Shown: positions 11,042 to 25,800 of the stretch, in pieces
How the letters are laid out: each line of letters starts with the position of its first letter
Numbering within the stretch: the stretch's first letter is position 1
Origin: Branchiostoma belcheri
Taxonomy: Eukaryota; Chordata; Leptocardii; Amphioxiformes; Branchiostomatidae
Direction: 5' to 3'
NCBI RefSeq assembly: GCF_001625305.1
Contig: NW_017802580.1
Location: forward strand, 73,594-137,593
DNA length: 64,000 nt
The notes under the pieces: generated by a model
Seen by the model: the letters and a program-made list of their open reading frames with translations, nothing else
The model's database searches: none
What the model was told of the DNA's origin: nothing
Made by a program: the position numbers and the translations under genes

Positions 11042-14000
11042 GTAAGGGTCAAAGTTTGAATGTGGTTCTTTGCGTTTGGGCTATTTCGCAGTGTTTCATG
11101 ACTGTTTTAGCAATATTTCTGTGGTACTCTCCTAGCCTAGAACAAGGCTAGAAAAAATACAGCAGTGCTTTATTCAAACTATCCAGAACCGTGCCCGGTG
11201 CAATTGTACTTTAAACCGGGCTTTTTTTTGGCTTGGTGAGACGAGAGGGGGTGCTCATTTGACCCCCTCCCCTCAGAACTCGCGAACGGTATGTCGTATG
11301 ACCACCACAGAGGATGTTGTAGTCTACTAGTAAAAATTTATCATATCTACAATTCTTATGTCGTTATGACGTAATATGACGTCATTATGACGTCATTTAT
11401 GTAAACCATCCATTTTTTACGTTTGCAACCGCAATGTTTTGGGATCGAAGGCTGGGCGCTTCAATGGTTCAATGGTTCAACGGGTCCTTGGTTCAACGAA
11501 CGGTTCAACAGGCGGGCCATGCATGACAAAGCCTTGCTCCTATTCCTACAGTCCTTTCCTGGTCTCATATGCTCGAATCGCTAAAACTGTGCTACAATAA
11601 TATAAAAAGCTCACACAGCAATAAGTCTGACAAAGGGATACATTTTATAATATGATTTCACGTTAAAATGTTGCTGACGTGAGTCATAAACTGGCAAAAA
11701 ACACGCACTGTTCGTCTGGCCATATATTATGTTAATTGCCTGCAGCACCGCCTATGCTCGCCCGGGGACATAATGTACTAGTATGTGTGAGCGCAAGGAA
11801 CCTCCTTGGTGTGCGTAATATTTATTGTTAAAACCCTTAGCTGTGTACATGCCCTGTGTGCGGGTCCATGTACATGTACAGTATTCAGAATGGCGGTATT
11901 TCCCGGGCAAACACATAGTGGCTCTGTGTAGCGCGGCCAGTCATGACGTCAGTCAAACCCGGAAGTCAGTCAAAGACGGTGGAAAAGGTCAGGGGTCAAA
12001 TGGCATTACATCAACACAATAAGCCTATTCGCCATTACCGGCGCGAAATGCATGATGGGTAATATCCGCCATTTTGAGAGATAAACAAAACCGCGTCGCC
12101 CCGCGACACAGCGAGCGCGGGTGTCGAATCCCGCTACATAGCTAAAAAAAATGAGTTTACCCGGGCCGTAAGTGGAGATTTTATATCTTATTGGACGGCA
12201 AAGATGACAGACGTTTCTTGGTTGAGGTTAGACTGCCGGTAACTGCCGGTTTTCAAGGCGTTTCCGCGAGTCACGTCCAGGGGGAAAAGCCTACAACTTC
12301 AAGGCGCATACAACTTCGTATGCTTAAAAGAATCACGACGCGGTTGCCGAATTCGCCGAAGACAGCAGCAGGTTCAGTTGTGAATGTCAAGAATTATAGT
12401 CAAGAATAAAAAAAACTCACCTATTCTCGGCCCGGTGGGCTTCACGGAAGGGTAGTTCGTCGAACCGAAGGACGACGTCAAAGGATGCCCCTCCCCCCGC
12501 ACTTAAAAATCGGCCCAGCACTGATCATGAGTTTAGCGAGCCGGCCCTGTGCCTCCCATACTACGTAAACGGCTGTCGGGCGACTATGATGAGGAGAAAA
12601 CATACTCCTACTTCGACTTTGAATGGGTAAGCGAAGTCCCTTACCACCATATTACCCCAACTGCAGACAGAAATTGCTTCCTCAAACGACTAGGCACATC
12701 TTACCTCCTTAGTCCACACTGTCTTGGCCGCGGAGACGAACTTGTCCACAGACCCAGGACACAGAACCCAAGACATAACAGTAGTATTCAAGCAACCATG
12801 GCATTAATTTTCTTTGAAGAACCTTGTGTTTAGTAAAGGATTGTTGCATGTTGCCAGTAATACTTGTGTTAGTGTACAGGTCTTTCTCAACATATATGGC
12901 ATTGTATATTTAATATTATATTTCCTATGCACCATTCATTAAGTGCTGTCCACATATAGAGAGATATGGGAATAAGAAAAATATCAAAATGGTGCTTGTT
13001 TTGTTTTCTTTATAGTATATACATGTATGTAACAGTACAATCAGTGTCCAGGGAAATAGTAATTGAAAGGTTATCTGAGTTGGTAAGTTACATATTTTAT
13101 TAAAAAAAACTGTTCTCCAACTCAAGAAATTTGAGTTTTCAACTATATCAACTATCTGAGCCAAGTGCTGTGGCATTATATTTTCTACATCACTTTGATT
13201 GCAGAGCTGTTTGTGTGTTAACACAGTAAGTTTATGTTTAACGGTGCTTGTATGTTTTCTATCACAGTGTGAATGTTTACAGTAATCTAGTAATCGCCAT
13301 CGTACAACCTATGCTGTCTAGCAAATATTATCTAGTATTTAGACAATAAACCGGATAGTGAATGTGAGTGAGTATGTAGTACTGTCGATGCAGTTAACTG
13401 ACTTGTTTTTCTTGTGTTTGGTCAGAAAAACAACAAGAGAGTAGTTACAAATTAAATATTCCACTTTCAAGATCCAAACGCAGGGGTCAGGTGTTTGGTG
13501 TAAGTAGTGTAAATGACTGGAGTTCTCTACATACACCTGATCTTATGGTCAACAGTCAGTGGAAAAGATCTAAACTTAAGTACTAGTACTTAGACCATCA
13601 CTGGGAGCACCTGTGGTGCAGGCACGAAGGAGTCAACTACACCAGTTTACCACAGCTTTCTCAACTGCATGCGGAAAAAGGTATCTTAAGTGGTAAATAT
13701 AATGTTAATGACTTGACATCATGTTCAAATATATTATTTTCCACTAATTCAAGTTAATAAGTGAAAAGATAATCATATTGAATCTATTTACAGCAGACCC
13801 TTGTTAGACTAAAAGTCTGTACCAGTTTAGCAGTATTACTGCACAGAACTATCAAAATTCAGTACATAAAATATCTGTCATGATTACAATTTGCAGCACT
13901 GTTTATGTGCGGGTTACAATATACTTTCATGAAACCATTTCAGAACCTAAGTGTACTTGTATTTTTAGTATATTCCATCTGGGTTTGGCTTCAAGCTTGT

Positions 14001-16798
14001 TCATAAGTTTATTCCCTCTTCTCCTAGCATGAGGTTTTTTTATTCTCATAGGAAAATGGTCCACTTTTTGTACCATGTATTTGGCATGTCTCTTCCATTT
14101 TTCTAGATGGTAAGTTGAATTGCTGCAATTCACTACTGCACACAGCTTCATGTTGAGGTCGGGAAAGTAACACTGTAAAAAGAAGAAGAGAGAAAAATTG
14201 AACCAAAAGTTGATGGATTTACGTTCAAAACATCAAGTCTTGAATGCACTAATGCAATGGCATTTGCATGCACAAAACCCCCATGGCCCTACGTATCCCG
14301 CTACGAAAACCACACTAAATATTTATAAACATATAGATGTCATCACTGCTTGTACTATTCCTAAATCATTATTTTAATCGGTAATAATGTCGTGGTGAGA
14401 CGGTGAGGATTGTGGTTAGAAAGCTCTATGTGCTTGGGGTGACACAAGAACACGTAGTGTATCGGTCTTCTGAAGACAAAGCTCATGCAGTTTATTTACA
14501 ATTTTTACCGACTAAAACTGAAACATTCCACCATTATCTTACACAAATAACCACTCTTACACGAAAAAAGGTATTCCAAAACTCGTTTTATCGAGATTGG
14601 ACCGGAAAATTGAGCGGAAAACGTGAAGACGGAAGGCGTGCAGGATGGGGGAGGGGGGCATGCATAAGTAATTAGGCGCTAGCGCTAGCTTGGATACCGT
14701 CAAAAAACGTACCGTAAATCCACTTGAAGATAAAGATATCGCGATATTTTAGGCAAGATAGGTCCAGAACATCGTTGGAACTCAGCCCAAGGCGGGCCAC
14801 CACCGGTAACGCCGTGTGTAAGCTGGAAATCGAGACATACGCTGGCGCTGGGGACGATTGCGGCCGCGGGTTTGTTTATCTCCAATTCTGCGTCGCTAAG
14901 TAAACTCCGCGCAGGCGCACTAGTAATGGCGAATAGGCTTATTCCTTGCGGCTGTCGTGTGCCGAGCTTTCTATTTGTTTTTTAATAGTGTCTTTTCGGC
15001 GATTAAAGTTCTGATTTTAGTCGCGAAATGTCCGGATTTACGCTACAAAATACGTGATTGGGGACCTTGATAGTATTAATTTTAGGGAAATTTATCCTTC
15101 CCTCGGCGATCGAGGGAAGGATAAATAACTGTTTGGCACTAAGTTTGTATCATGGTGTAAGGTAGCAGGCAAAGGGTTAATAGCGTCATTACTTCAAGGA
15201 AAGTCGACAGTGGGGTTTTAATACTCAGAATGCTAAGATAGCCAAAGGCAGTAGACAGCTAATTTTGATCGAGGATTGATCATCATTATTGCCCCGATGG
15301 GAATTTGTACTTAGTACGTAGGAGTGTGAGAACTTGGCATCCGCCGCGTAGTCGACAGTGGTCCGCGATTTTGCAAACAAGGTAGACGTCGGGGGCGAGA
15401 AGTACATGTATGATGTACCTTATTTTTAGAGCTCCATAAAGAAAAATACCGTCCTTGTAATAAATTTAGCGTTTCAGCTGAACAGTCAGTTCAGCACCCA
15501 GGACAGTCTGTAGTCATAAAATTCACCAGTAGTACTTAATACGGTCTCGATTCCTTTTATTCAATAAAAGTATTATTTTTATGTTGCCAGAATTTGCCAG
15601 GAACTGTATATTCCAAGTGGAAGTGATTTTGTGTGTACTTGAGTGAATTGTATTGAAACCATTGTGGAAAATGTGTATTTTATTAAAATAAAATCTAAAC
15701 TAAACTACCTACATGCCAATAATGAAAACCCCTTCATACTAACACACAAAATGTATATGCGTATGTAGGGGAGCAAGATTTATATCAAAAGTCATATCAT
15801 CACTTCAAACACATTTGCTGCATACGATTTTGTTGTGCAAAAATACTACACCAGCAAACGCCGGCTTTTCAAAAGCACTTGTTTAGGTAAAAATTACTAA
15901 AAAAAATGGGATTTAAAGGGTCATAATTTTCCCCAGAAGAGAGATATAGAAACAAAAATAACTGATTTGTGTACCTTGTAGTAGGTTATTGTGGCATATT
16001 TTCAGGGAGAAATATTGATGTTTAATTTTTTGCCCCTCCCCCTTAATTAGGGCACTAGAACGCTTGCCCTATTTTCTGGGTTCTAAATTCAAGATGACGT
16101 CACGGCGATCCTGGGCAGAAATGAAAATGCCTCCATATCCAAATTTGCTTAGAATACATTTAGCTACATTTGTGCCAAATTTGATACTTTTAGACAAAAG
16201 TGCACAATTTTTCAGCTATGCCGTTGGACTATTACCTGTTTATTTCAGTTTATCACAACAATAAATGGAAGGCACAACGGATGCATACGCACGTTTACAA
16301 GTTGTCTTCCCACACATGAAAAATTAACTGCATGTAACAAGGAGCCTATATAAGCTCCTTGCATGTAATGATATATATAATATACAATGTGAAAATACTG
16401 AAGCATAACTCATAGATCAATAGCATGAGCGTCATTCTTCCTCTGGAAAGCTTACGTATTTATGACATCTAGTCCAGGAATTTAGCTTTATGCGATACAG
16501 TTCTTATCTTGTTTTCTTGCCACGTAAGTCTTGTTCATGGCGGCGTAGTTGAGGCAATAACGCGAGCGACTTTGTTTGACAGTGATTTAAAGTGTTCGCT
16601 AAGCGCACCCATGGAAGAATACGTGTCACATTACCACTTAACACAGCCGTAACATACACAAGCTTAATTTGTTTCTCGTCTTACAGTGTTACATACATCA
16701 TTGGAAGTGATATTTTTGCCTCCATGAAAAATGGAGGTATTGTTTTTGTTCTCTCTCTCTCTGTTTGTTTTCGTTTTATCTCTCTCTGTTTCTTTGTT

Positions 16799-16856
<58 letters not shown>

Positions 16857-19800
16857 TGTTTCTGTATAATTGTGGTCAGCATAGCTTAAGAAGGTTTTTT
16901 TGGTTGTTTATTTGTTTGTGTATTGTTTTGCACTTACAAATAAAACAATGTAACAATTTAGAAATGAATAGACATACATGGGAGGTTTATCTTTGACCCT
17001 TACCAATACTACAAAATTAATTAATTACCATTACCTTTATTACCAGATGAACCTTGTGATGGTATTCGGTATGTGGGTAAGCCTTGGAAAGACAAAGGAC
17101 AAGGGGTCAGCCCCCAAAAAGGCGACGTTTGTTAATATCGGATACATTAAATATTACAGATACAATATGATTTAGAAGCTGGTACGTTACGCCAAAGGGC
17201 AATAATACCAATTATACAGTCAGGGATACCATTTGGAAACCTCTAATATAAGTATAACCAAGGGCATTGTATAATATTATTTATCTAACATTGTATAATG
17301 TCCTTGGTATAACCAACTCTTCAAGGTCACATTGACGCATCTTTACTTTATTCTATTATCATCATCTTTGACATTTTACTAGAGGTTCCTGTATCAAAGC
17401 GAAGCGACGTGAGAAATGTCAAATGTAGATTAATAGATTCGACATTGCGAGTGAGTTCTTGCTTAAATGTCGCCCGCTCTTTCCTTTGGTTTTATCTGAC
17501 ATTTTGAGGCATTTTCCAGCAGCTTATGAGAAGTAGTGCGTAAAAGTTGTTGCCGTCATTTTTATTGTTTGGTTAATACATATTCTATTCTGCTTTGTAT
17601 TTGAATATAAACCTGCACAGTTCTTTGTTACATAAAAAATATTATTATATTATACTTGCACTTCAACGTAACACAGCAGATTGCAAATAAGGGTAAAGGC
17701 ACATTCCAAAACAGGTTTTATGTTGACAAAAATAGACAAGTCATATCGACAATATTATTATTATTATTTTGTTTTTCAAACTTTATTAATATTCACAATG
17801 GTACATTAAAAAGAGATACATAGTTGACATACATATCGACAATATTATACAAATAGCACTCGTGTTCAGTTTTTCACATACATTTTGGCTTTGTTGTCTT
17901 TTACATCATACTTTTTGCTTCTGGAAACTGCCCGGCCGGGCCCCGGGATGGGAATTGTGCCCTAAGCATTATAAGGCGGCGCGGCAGCAGTTGGCTATAT
18001 TTCATTGAAGGAATTGTCTCTCCTGACAGGGTAGATATGATTTAAATTTCTTCTCACGGAGAACATGTGTTCCATTCCAAAACATTGTCCAGAATGCTAC
18101 AAAGTAGAACGTGCCATCTTTCCAAAACTTGGTCCATCATAAGACAAGTTTTGGAACATCATTTATGTTTAAATCACATTTCAAAACCGGGGCCCGTCTG
18201 GGCAGTCTCATGGAAAAAAAGTATATGATATAAAAGACAACATAGCACACCAAATTTGAAAATGGGAATAATGGGATCTATTTGCGTATGTTGTTGATAA
18301 TAATTGTTGATTTTTCGTTTATCGAAACAGCCGGGCCCTGGTTTGGAAATGTGACCTCAGCATTACATGTAAGGGAAAAGCTACCAACAACGGTAAATTT
18401 TCCCCTTGATTTTACAGCTGTGTTTGGTGACTTCGAGGCTCGGCAGCTGAAGTCGCACCTTATGCTGAACTATGACCCCGGGCTCCGCCCCGTCACTGAC
18501 GTCACACACCAGACTACGGTAGAGGTCGGCATCGACTTCCGTCAGGTCATCGAAATAGTAAGTGCATTGTGGGTTAAATTAAACATGGTCAGCATCGACT
18601 TCCGTAAGGTCATCGAAAAATTAAGTGCATTGTGGGTAGAATTGAACATGGCCAACATCGACTTCCGTCAGGTCATCGATATAGTAAGTGCAACTGTGGG
18701 TAGAATTAAACATGGTCATCATCGACTTCCGTCAGGTCATCGAAATGGTAAGTGCATTGTGGGTAAAATCAAACATTGTCAGCATCTACTTCCGTTGAGT
18801 GCATTATGGGTAGAATTAAACATGGTCAGCATCGACTTCCGCTAGGTCATCGACATAGTAAGCAAGCTGCATTGTGGGTAAAATTAAACCTCCCTAGTAT
18901 TTATTTCAGCCAGCTCATTTAATTTGTTGACTTGGTGCATTGTTAGAGTTTTAAATGGGTAGCATCCACTATAAAGCTTCAGTAGTTTGAAATTTATTAT
19001 CAAATCTACAAATTTTCTGCATACAGGTTTGTAAAATTACTTTATCGTAAGCCTTTAAAACATGTGCCTCAAACGTTAATTGTGAAAAAATAAACACAAG
19101 ACAGATCACCAACCATAGCCAATAAAAGGCTAGCCTCCTTTGCGGAGGTAATAAAGAGTATCCAGCCGTTTGTTCTCCTATAATTTAACACTCGAGGCCA
19201 CAGCTGCAGCGCTAAGGTACCAAAAAGCGTGACAAAGTGCTCAATCCGGCGGGTAAACTGAGGACTCCATAACCCCTCCTCATGCACATCCATTTTACAC
19301 CAAATGTGTTCCTGTTTTGTCGATGAATGTTCTAAGACATCTAGGTAGAACATTACGTACTTTTCGTACAAATGGGTTCCTGTTATTTTCAAATTGATGA
19401 ATGTTCTAAGACATCCATGTAGACATTACGTTCATTTCATTCTTGTTAATCCTTGTTCATCCTTGACTATAAACTTCGAGAAAAATAGACACGCGATGGA
19501 TATATCTGTATGTCATGAGAATTGGGAACATCTTGATGATTTAAGCTCATTTGTTAACAATTGGACTAACTGGGAACTGTTAGTCATCATAATACTAAGA
19601 GATCGGCCTGAATTTCGTTGAAAGTACAGCTCCGTTTTTTTTTTTAATTTCCAACAAGTTTGCACGCTTTGTTTACATTAAAATTCAATTAAACATTAAA
19701 AAAAAACATGTACACATCAAAAACGAACCCCACAGAAAGCCACAGTATAAAAAGATGTCGAAGCTCATAACTAAGACTGGACTGATATCTGAAGATTCAC

Positions 19801-22800
19801 ACAGCCATGCCTGGACGCCGTAAATACCACACTCAATTCATACAAGAAATATCTTCAGTCATAAACCCGTAACCCTGTAAATATAGTCATCTGTGCTGCC
19901 AGCTGCGGCCGGCTGATATGGAACCATTGGTACTAGGATTACTTCAAAAAGTAAGCAGTAAACTTTAACATTCAGAATGCTAAGATAGCTGCTTAGCCAA
20001 TTTTTTGGTTATGGTGTAAGGTACATTGTAGCATGCAAAGAGTTATTACCTCAAAGAGACAATGGATTTTAACATTCAGAATGCTACGGTAGCTGTTTGG
20101 CACCAATTTTGTATTACTTATGGTGTTAGGTAGCAAGCAAAGGGTTAACATATAGCACCATTACGTCAAAGGAAGTAGACAATGAACTTTAACATTCTGA
20201 ATGCTAAGATAGTGTTTGGCACAAGGTTCGTGTTAGTATTATGGCGTTGGGTAGCAGGTGCAGGTAAAGGGTTAATAGCATCATTACTTCAAAGAAAGTA
20301 GGCAATAAACTTTAACATACAGAATGCTAAGATATGCTGTTTGGCACTACGTTTGTATTAGTTATGGTGTAAGGTAGCAGGAAAAAGGTTAATAGTGTCA
20401 TTAATTCAAAGAAATTAGACAAAGTTCTTTAACATTCAGAATGCTAAGGTAGCTGTTCGGCATCAAGTTTGTATTAGTTATGGTATTAGGTAGCAGGAAA
20501 AGAGTTAATAGCTGCATTACTTCAAAGAAAGTAGGCAATGTTCTTTAACATTCAGAATGCTAAGGTAGCTGTTCGGCACCAAGTTTGTATTAGTTATGGT
20601 GTAAGGTAGCAGGCAAATGGTTAACATTTAGCGTCATTACTTCAAAGAAATCGACAATGAACTTTAACATTCAGAATGCTAAGATAGCTGTTTGGCACCA
20701 AGTTTCTACTAGTTATGGTGTAACTTAGCAGGCAAAGAGTTAATAGCGTCATTACTTCAAGGAAAGTAGGCAATAAACTTTAACATTCAGAATGCTAAGA
20801 TAGCTGTTTCATATCATGTACAATGTAGTTTGTGTTGGCTGTACTAGTGTTAGGCAGCTGTGAGAAGGTTAATTTCGTCAATCGTTCCGAAGAAAGAAGA
20901 CTGTTAAAAGTATAACCTTTAGCCTGCTTAGGTATCCGTTTGGCACCAAGTTTGTATCAGTATTTGCGTTAGGTAGAAGTGAGAAGGTTAATAGCATTAT
21001 TAGTGCAAAGTAAAGCACTGGCAGATGCTGTGATCTTGTTAAATGATAAATGTCTTTGTTGACGTATCTAATGTAATGAGAATGTTTTTGAAATAAAATG
21101 TAATAACTAAGCTTAACAACACTCTGATATAATCTCTTCGTTCTGCACTGATCCACCTTATTTACGTTGATAAATGGTGATATTACTTAATATACAGAAA
21201 GCAGTTATTGAAAACATAAATCGTCTAGCCAAACTGACATGCCATAATGTTTTGATACTATGATTCAAGCATTCAAACAGGCTACAAAAGCTGGAATCGA
21301 CGAGAAAGATCGAGTTTTACACTCACTGATAACTGTGTGCATATCCATGTTTACTAGGTATGCTTTCATAGCGTTAATGATTTTGCAGAAAGCAGTCATT
21401 CAAAGCAAAATAACATTACCACCTTGATACCTTAATACTTTAATTCTTCCATTCAATAGACGCCCCCTTAAATTCATTTTGAGCTCTGATTTATACACTA
21501 ATAACTGTGTTCATATCTACGTTTAAGATCTCTAAGTATTTTGTTGATAGTGTTATTGGTCTTGGAGAAAGCAGCGATTGAAAACACAGATGGTCTTGAC
21601 TATATCTTATGACTTGACACCTTAATACTCGAAACCTGCCATTCAAGAAAGACCCTTTTAAACTTATCTAAAAAGACTGATTCATACTGTAGTACTTGCA
21701 TACATATCTATGTTCAAGATCTCTAAGTATTTTGTTGATAGTGTTATTGGTTTTAAAGAAAGCAGTGATTGAATACACAGATGATCTTGACTATATCTTA
21801 TGACTTGATACATTAATACTCCAAATCCGCCATTCGAGAAGGACCCCTCTTACAGGACTGATTTATACTGTAATAACTGTATACATATCTATGTTCAAGA
21901 TCTGTACGTAGATGTTGATAGTGTTATTGGTTTTGAAGAAAGAACTGTGATCAAAACACAAAGATGAGCTTCACAATTTGTAATGACCTGATACCTTAAT
22001 ACTTTATATCTGCCATTCAAGAAGGACATTTTTAAACTTATCCAAGAGGACTGATTTGTACATACATATCTATGTTCAATATATCTACGTATGTGTTGAT
22101 AGCGTTATTTCTTTCGAAGAAAGCAGTCATTGAAAATACAGATAAACTTCACAATTTCTAATGACTTTATACCTTATACTTTAAATCTGCCATTCAAGAA
22201 GGACCCTTTTTTTATCTTATTTAAGAGGACTGGTATGTACATACATATCTATGCTCAAGATTTCTACGTATGTGTTGATAGCGTTATTTCTCTCGAAGAA
22301 ATCAGTCATAGAAAACACAGATGACCTTCACTATTTCTTATGACTTGATACCTCATAATACACCAAATCTGACATTCAAGAAGGACCCTTTTAAACGTAT
22401 CTAAGATGACTGATTTATACTGTAATAACTGCATACATATTTATGTTTAAGATCTGTACGTATATGTTTGTTGATAGTGTTATTGGTTTTGAAGAAAGAA
22501 CGTGATCAAAACGCAGATGACCTTGAGAATTTGTAATGACCTGATACCTTAATACTTCAAATCTGCCATTCAAGAAGGACCACTTTAAACTTATTTAAGG
22601 GGACTGATTTGTACGTACATATCTATAATCAAGATCTCTACGTATGCGTTGATAGCTCTATTTCTCTCGAAGACAGCAGTCATAGAAAACACAGATGACC
22701 TTCACTATTTCTTATGACTTGATACTTTATAATACTCCAAATCTGCTATTCAAAAATGACCCTTTTAAACGTATCTAAGATGACTGATTTATACTGTAAT

Positions 22801-25800
22801 AACTGTATACATATCTATGTTCACGATCTGTACGTATATGTTTGTTGATAGTTTTATTGGTTTTGAAGAAAGAACTGCGATGAAAACGCAGATGACCTTG
22901 GTAATTTGTAATGACCTGATACCTTAATACTGCAAATCTGCCATTCAAAAAGGACCCTTTTCAACTTATCTAAGAGGACTGATTTGAGGACTACATATCT
23001 ATACTCAAGCTCTCTAAGTATGTGTTGATAGCGTTATTTCTCTCGAAAATAACCTTATACTTTAAATCTTCAATTCAAGAAAGGATATTTTAAACTTATC
23101 TAAGATGACTGATTTATACTGTAATAACTCTGTGTACATATCTATGTCCAAGATCTGTACGTATATGTTGATAGTGTTATTGGTTTTGAAGAAAGCAGAG
23201 AGTGAAAACACAGATGATTTTTACTATTTCGTATGAATTGATACGTTAATACTCCAAATCTGCCATATGCAATGCATTCAATAAGGACCCTTTTAAACTT
23301 ATCTAAAATGACTGATGTATACTGTAATATCTATGATCAAGATCTGTACGTATATATTGATAGTGTTATTGGTTTTGAAGAAAGAACTGTAGTTAAAACG
23401 CAGATGACCTTCACAATTTGTAATGACCTAATATCTTAATACTTCAAATCTGCCATTCAAGAAGGACCCTTTTCAACTTATCTAAGAGGACTGCTTTGTT
23501 TGTATCGAAGAAAACAGTAATAGAAATCCTTAACAATTTCTTATGACTTGATACTTTATACTTTAAATCTGCCATTCAAGAAGGATACTTTTAACTCATC
23601 TAAGAGGACAAATTTATACTGTTATAAATGCATACATATCGTATGCAAAATTTCTACGTACTATGCTCTGATAGCCTTTTTTCTTTTGAAGAAAGCAGTC
23701 ATAAAAAAAGGCAGATGACGTTGACAAACTTTAATGTTACTTGACCCCTTAATATTCTGCCATTCAAGAAGGGACCTTTATAACTAATAGTACCGATTTA
23801 TACTCTGGGAACTTTGTACATATATATGTTTCATCTTGCGTTGATAGCGTTATTGATTCCTAAGGGTGGAGCCATTGAAAACATATATTACATTGCCGGA
23901 CGGGTATGGGGGAGGGACAAGCAAATCGTTATGCGCAGAGCTAGTAGATTTATTTCGGTACTTATTTTCTAGATAATTTTTTCCTAGGCAAATTTTACTC
24001 AGAAAGGCCCAGTTGTCTGGTAAGACAGAAGAATGTATATTTTTAAGATATGGCCAAAAAGTGTGACCTTTTTCATGGTTTGACCTGTTATTGACCTCTG
24101 CGTGGACTGTCCCACTTTGCCAGGGGGTGAAATCCTGGTATCATTTCAATATTTTAGCTGTAGCTCATTAAAACGCAGGAGTCGAACTTCCACTATTTGT
24201 ACCAAAAGACACCTGACAAATCCAGCTTTCCATAGGGGTTAAGACTTGAGGTTAGAGATAAATGTAAATGTGTTTTAAAGTGCTTGTTTCTGGTGGTTTT
24301 AGCATTGATTTCAATGGGATCTCCTTAAGCTGGTCCCTGCCCTATGGTATGACTTGATTTCTTGATACTGTAATTTTCCGTTCAAAGAAGAGTGGAGAAT
24401 ACTCTAGTTGATGTTTCCTGAAGAGATCTAGAACTGATATGTACACCGGTACTATGCATGTACCAGAAAATTTGTTCTACGCTGATAATTGTTTTGCCTT
24501 AGTAAGGCCACAGCAAGTAATTTGTACGGATGACATCGACGCGCGCATTAATTTTCAAGAAATTTTGTTGCTCTCTGGCTGTGATTCATGAGCATTTGAT
24601 TGCAAGCGCTTACACGCTTATGTGATCATTTGCTCAAGAATACAAAATATACAAAATACAGGTTAAAATAACAATGAATAACGAACATAAAAATGAAGGT
24701 GGTTGGCACACCAATAAACATAGGATGATTGGCGTTAATATGATGACTTTAATCTTTTAGACTGAGAAATAGAATTAACTACATTGTTGAAAATACGGCA
24801 ATTTGATTCCTAAGGGTGGAGCAATTGAAAACATACTAGTATATTACATTGCCGGACGGGTATGGGGGAGGGACCAGCAAATCGTCATGAGCAGAACTAG
24901 CTTATTTTTTAGATAATTTTTTTTCTTTGGCAAATATTGCTCAGAAAGGCCCAGTTTTCCGTTAAGAAGGACAGAAGAATGTATATTTTTAAAATATGGC
25001 CAAAAAGAGTGACCTTTTTCATGGTTTGACCTGTTATTGACCTCTAAATACTTGTAATCTGTGTGGACTGTCCATGACAAATCTCATTATCCTGACCCTA
25101 TCATTTCTTCTCCTTCTAGGATGAGAAGAACCAGATTATGACATCAGTGGTTTGGCTAAGACAGGTAAGACCCTTGGAGACTCTGCTATAACTCAAAAGT
25201 ATTTTTCTTTCTTCTCTGTATCTTTAAAAAAATTGGTTCTTTTATACATTTGTCTCCTGTTTGCAGAATTAGATGTTAAACTGTTTTATGTGACATGGTG
25301 CAAAAACTTTTGTTCTATTAGAAGAGATTGTTCTCACCATCTTTCCATCAGCAAATCTGGTCTTCTTCAATATACTGATAAAGTGAGACTTGCTCCATCT
25401 TTAGAGAGCTCTAGATTTATCAAAATCTTACATTGATTATGACTCTGTTTTCTACTCTACTTTACAACGTTTAGTAATGATATCACTATATGTTAGTGGA
25501 AGTTAACCCTCGAACACCCGAACGGGGTCCATTTGGCCATATTTGCACTTTGCTACACACATAATTGCTCAGATGTCCTCAACATGTCTTCAGGGAAGCA
25601 CTATTGCTTCACTATTATGCAGTTTGTCAAGTAACCTCAACCTCAGGTTTTCAGAGGTTATGACCTTTGACAATCATATGAGGTCAAAGATCAAATCCCA
25701 TGTTCATACCTGTAGGCCTCACCCTATTTTTGCATAAATTATGATAATGAGCTGGAATTTTTTAACACGTAATCATGCCAAAATATACCTCTTACTATGT

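Larger units (their letters stand above)
12021..14940 (-). mobile_element. 2.9-kb TIR DNA transposon with THAP-like exon
   Basis: The ends AAGCCTATTCGCCATTAC and GTAATGGCGAATAGGCTT are perfect inverted repeats. A second inverted block (GAGATAAACAAA..CCGCG) lies about 60 bases further in on each side. Both ends are flanked by AT (12019-12020 and 14941-14942), a probable 2-bp target duplication. The only coding signal is a THAP-like exon on the - strand near the right end. An AT target and a THAP module suggest an ISL2EU-like or related element (inference). The transposase catalytic core is not recognisable, so it is probably a decayed or internally deleted copy. Confidence 0.75.

Noticed and set aside
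16592-16996. 134-codon frame with a Cys/Val run
   Set aside because: Crosses the TG microsatellite of repeat F; no coding signature.
17253-17312. CCAAGGGCATTGTATAAT hairpin as an RNA gene
   Set aside because: Imperfect arms and no precursor-like context; probably a MITE remnant.
18558-18845. Extension of exon 2 as one long coding frame
   Set aside because: It is the 63-bp repeat read through the true donor; the family continues with DEKNQ from exon 3, so the exon ends at 18557.
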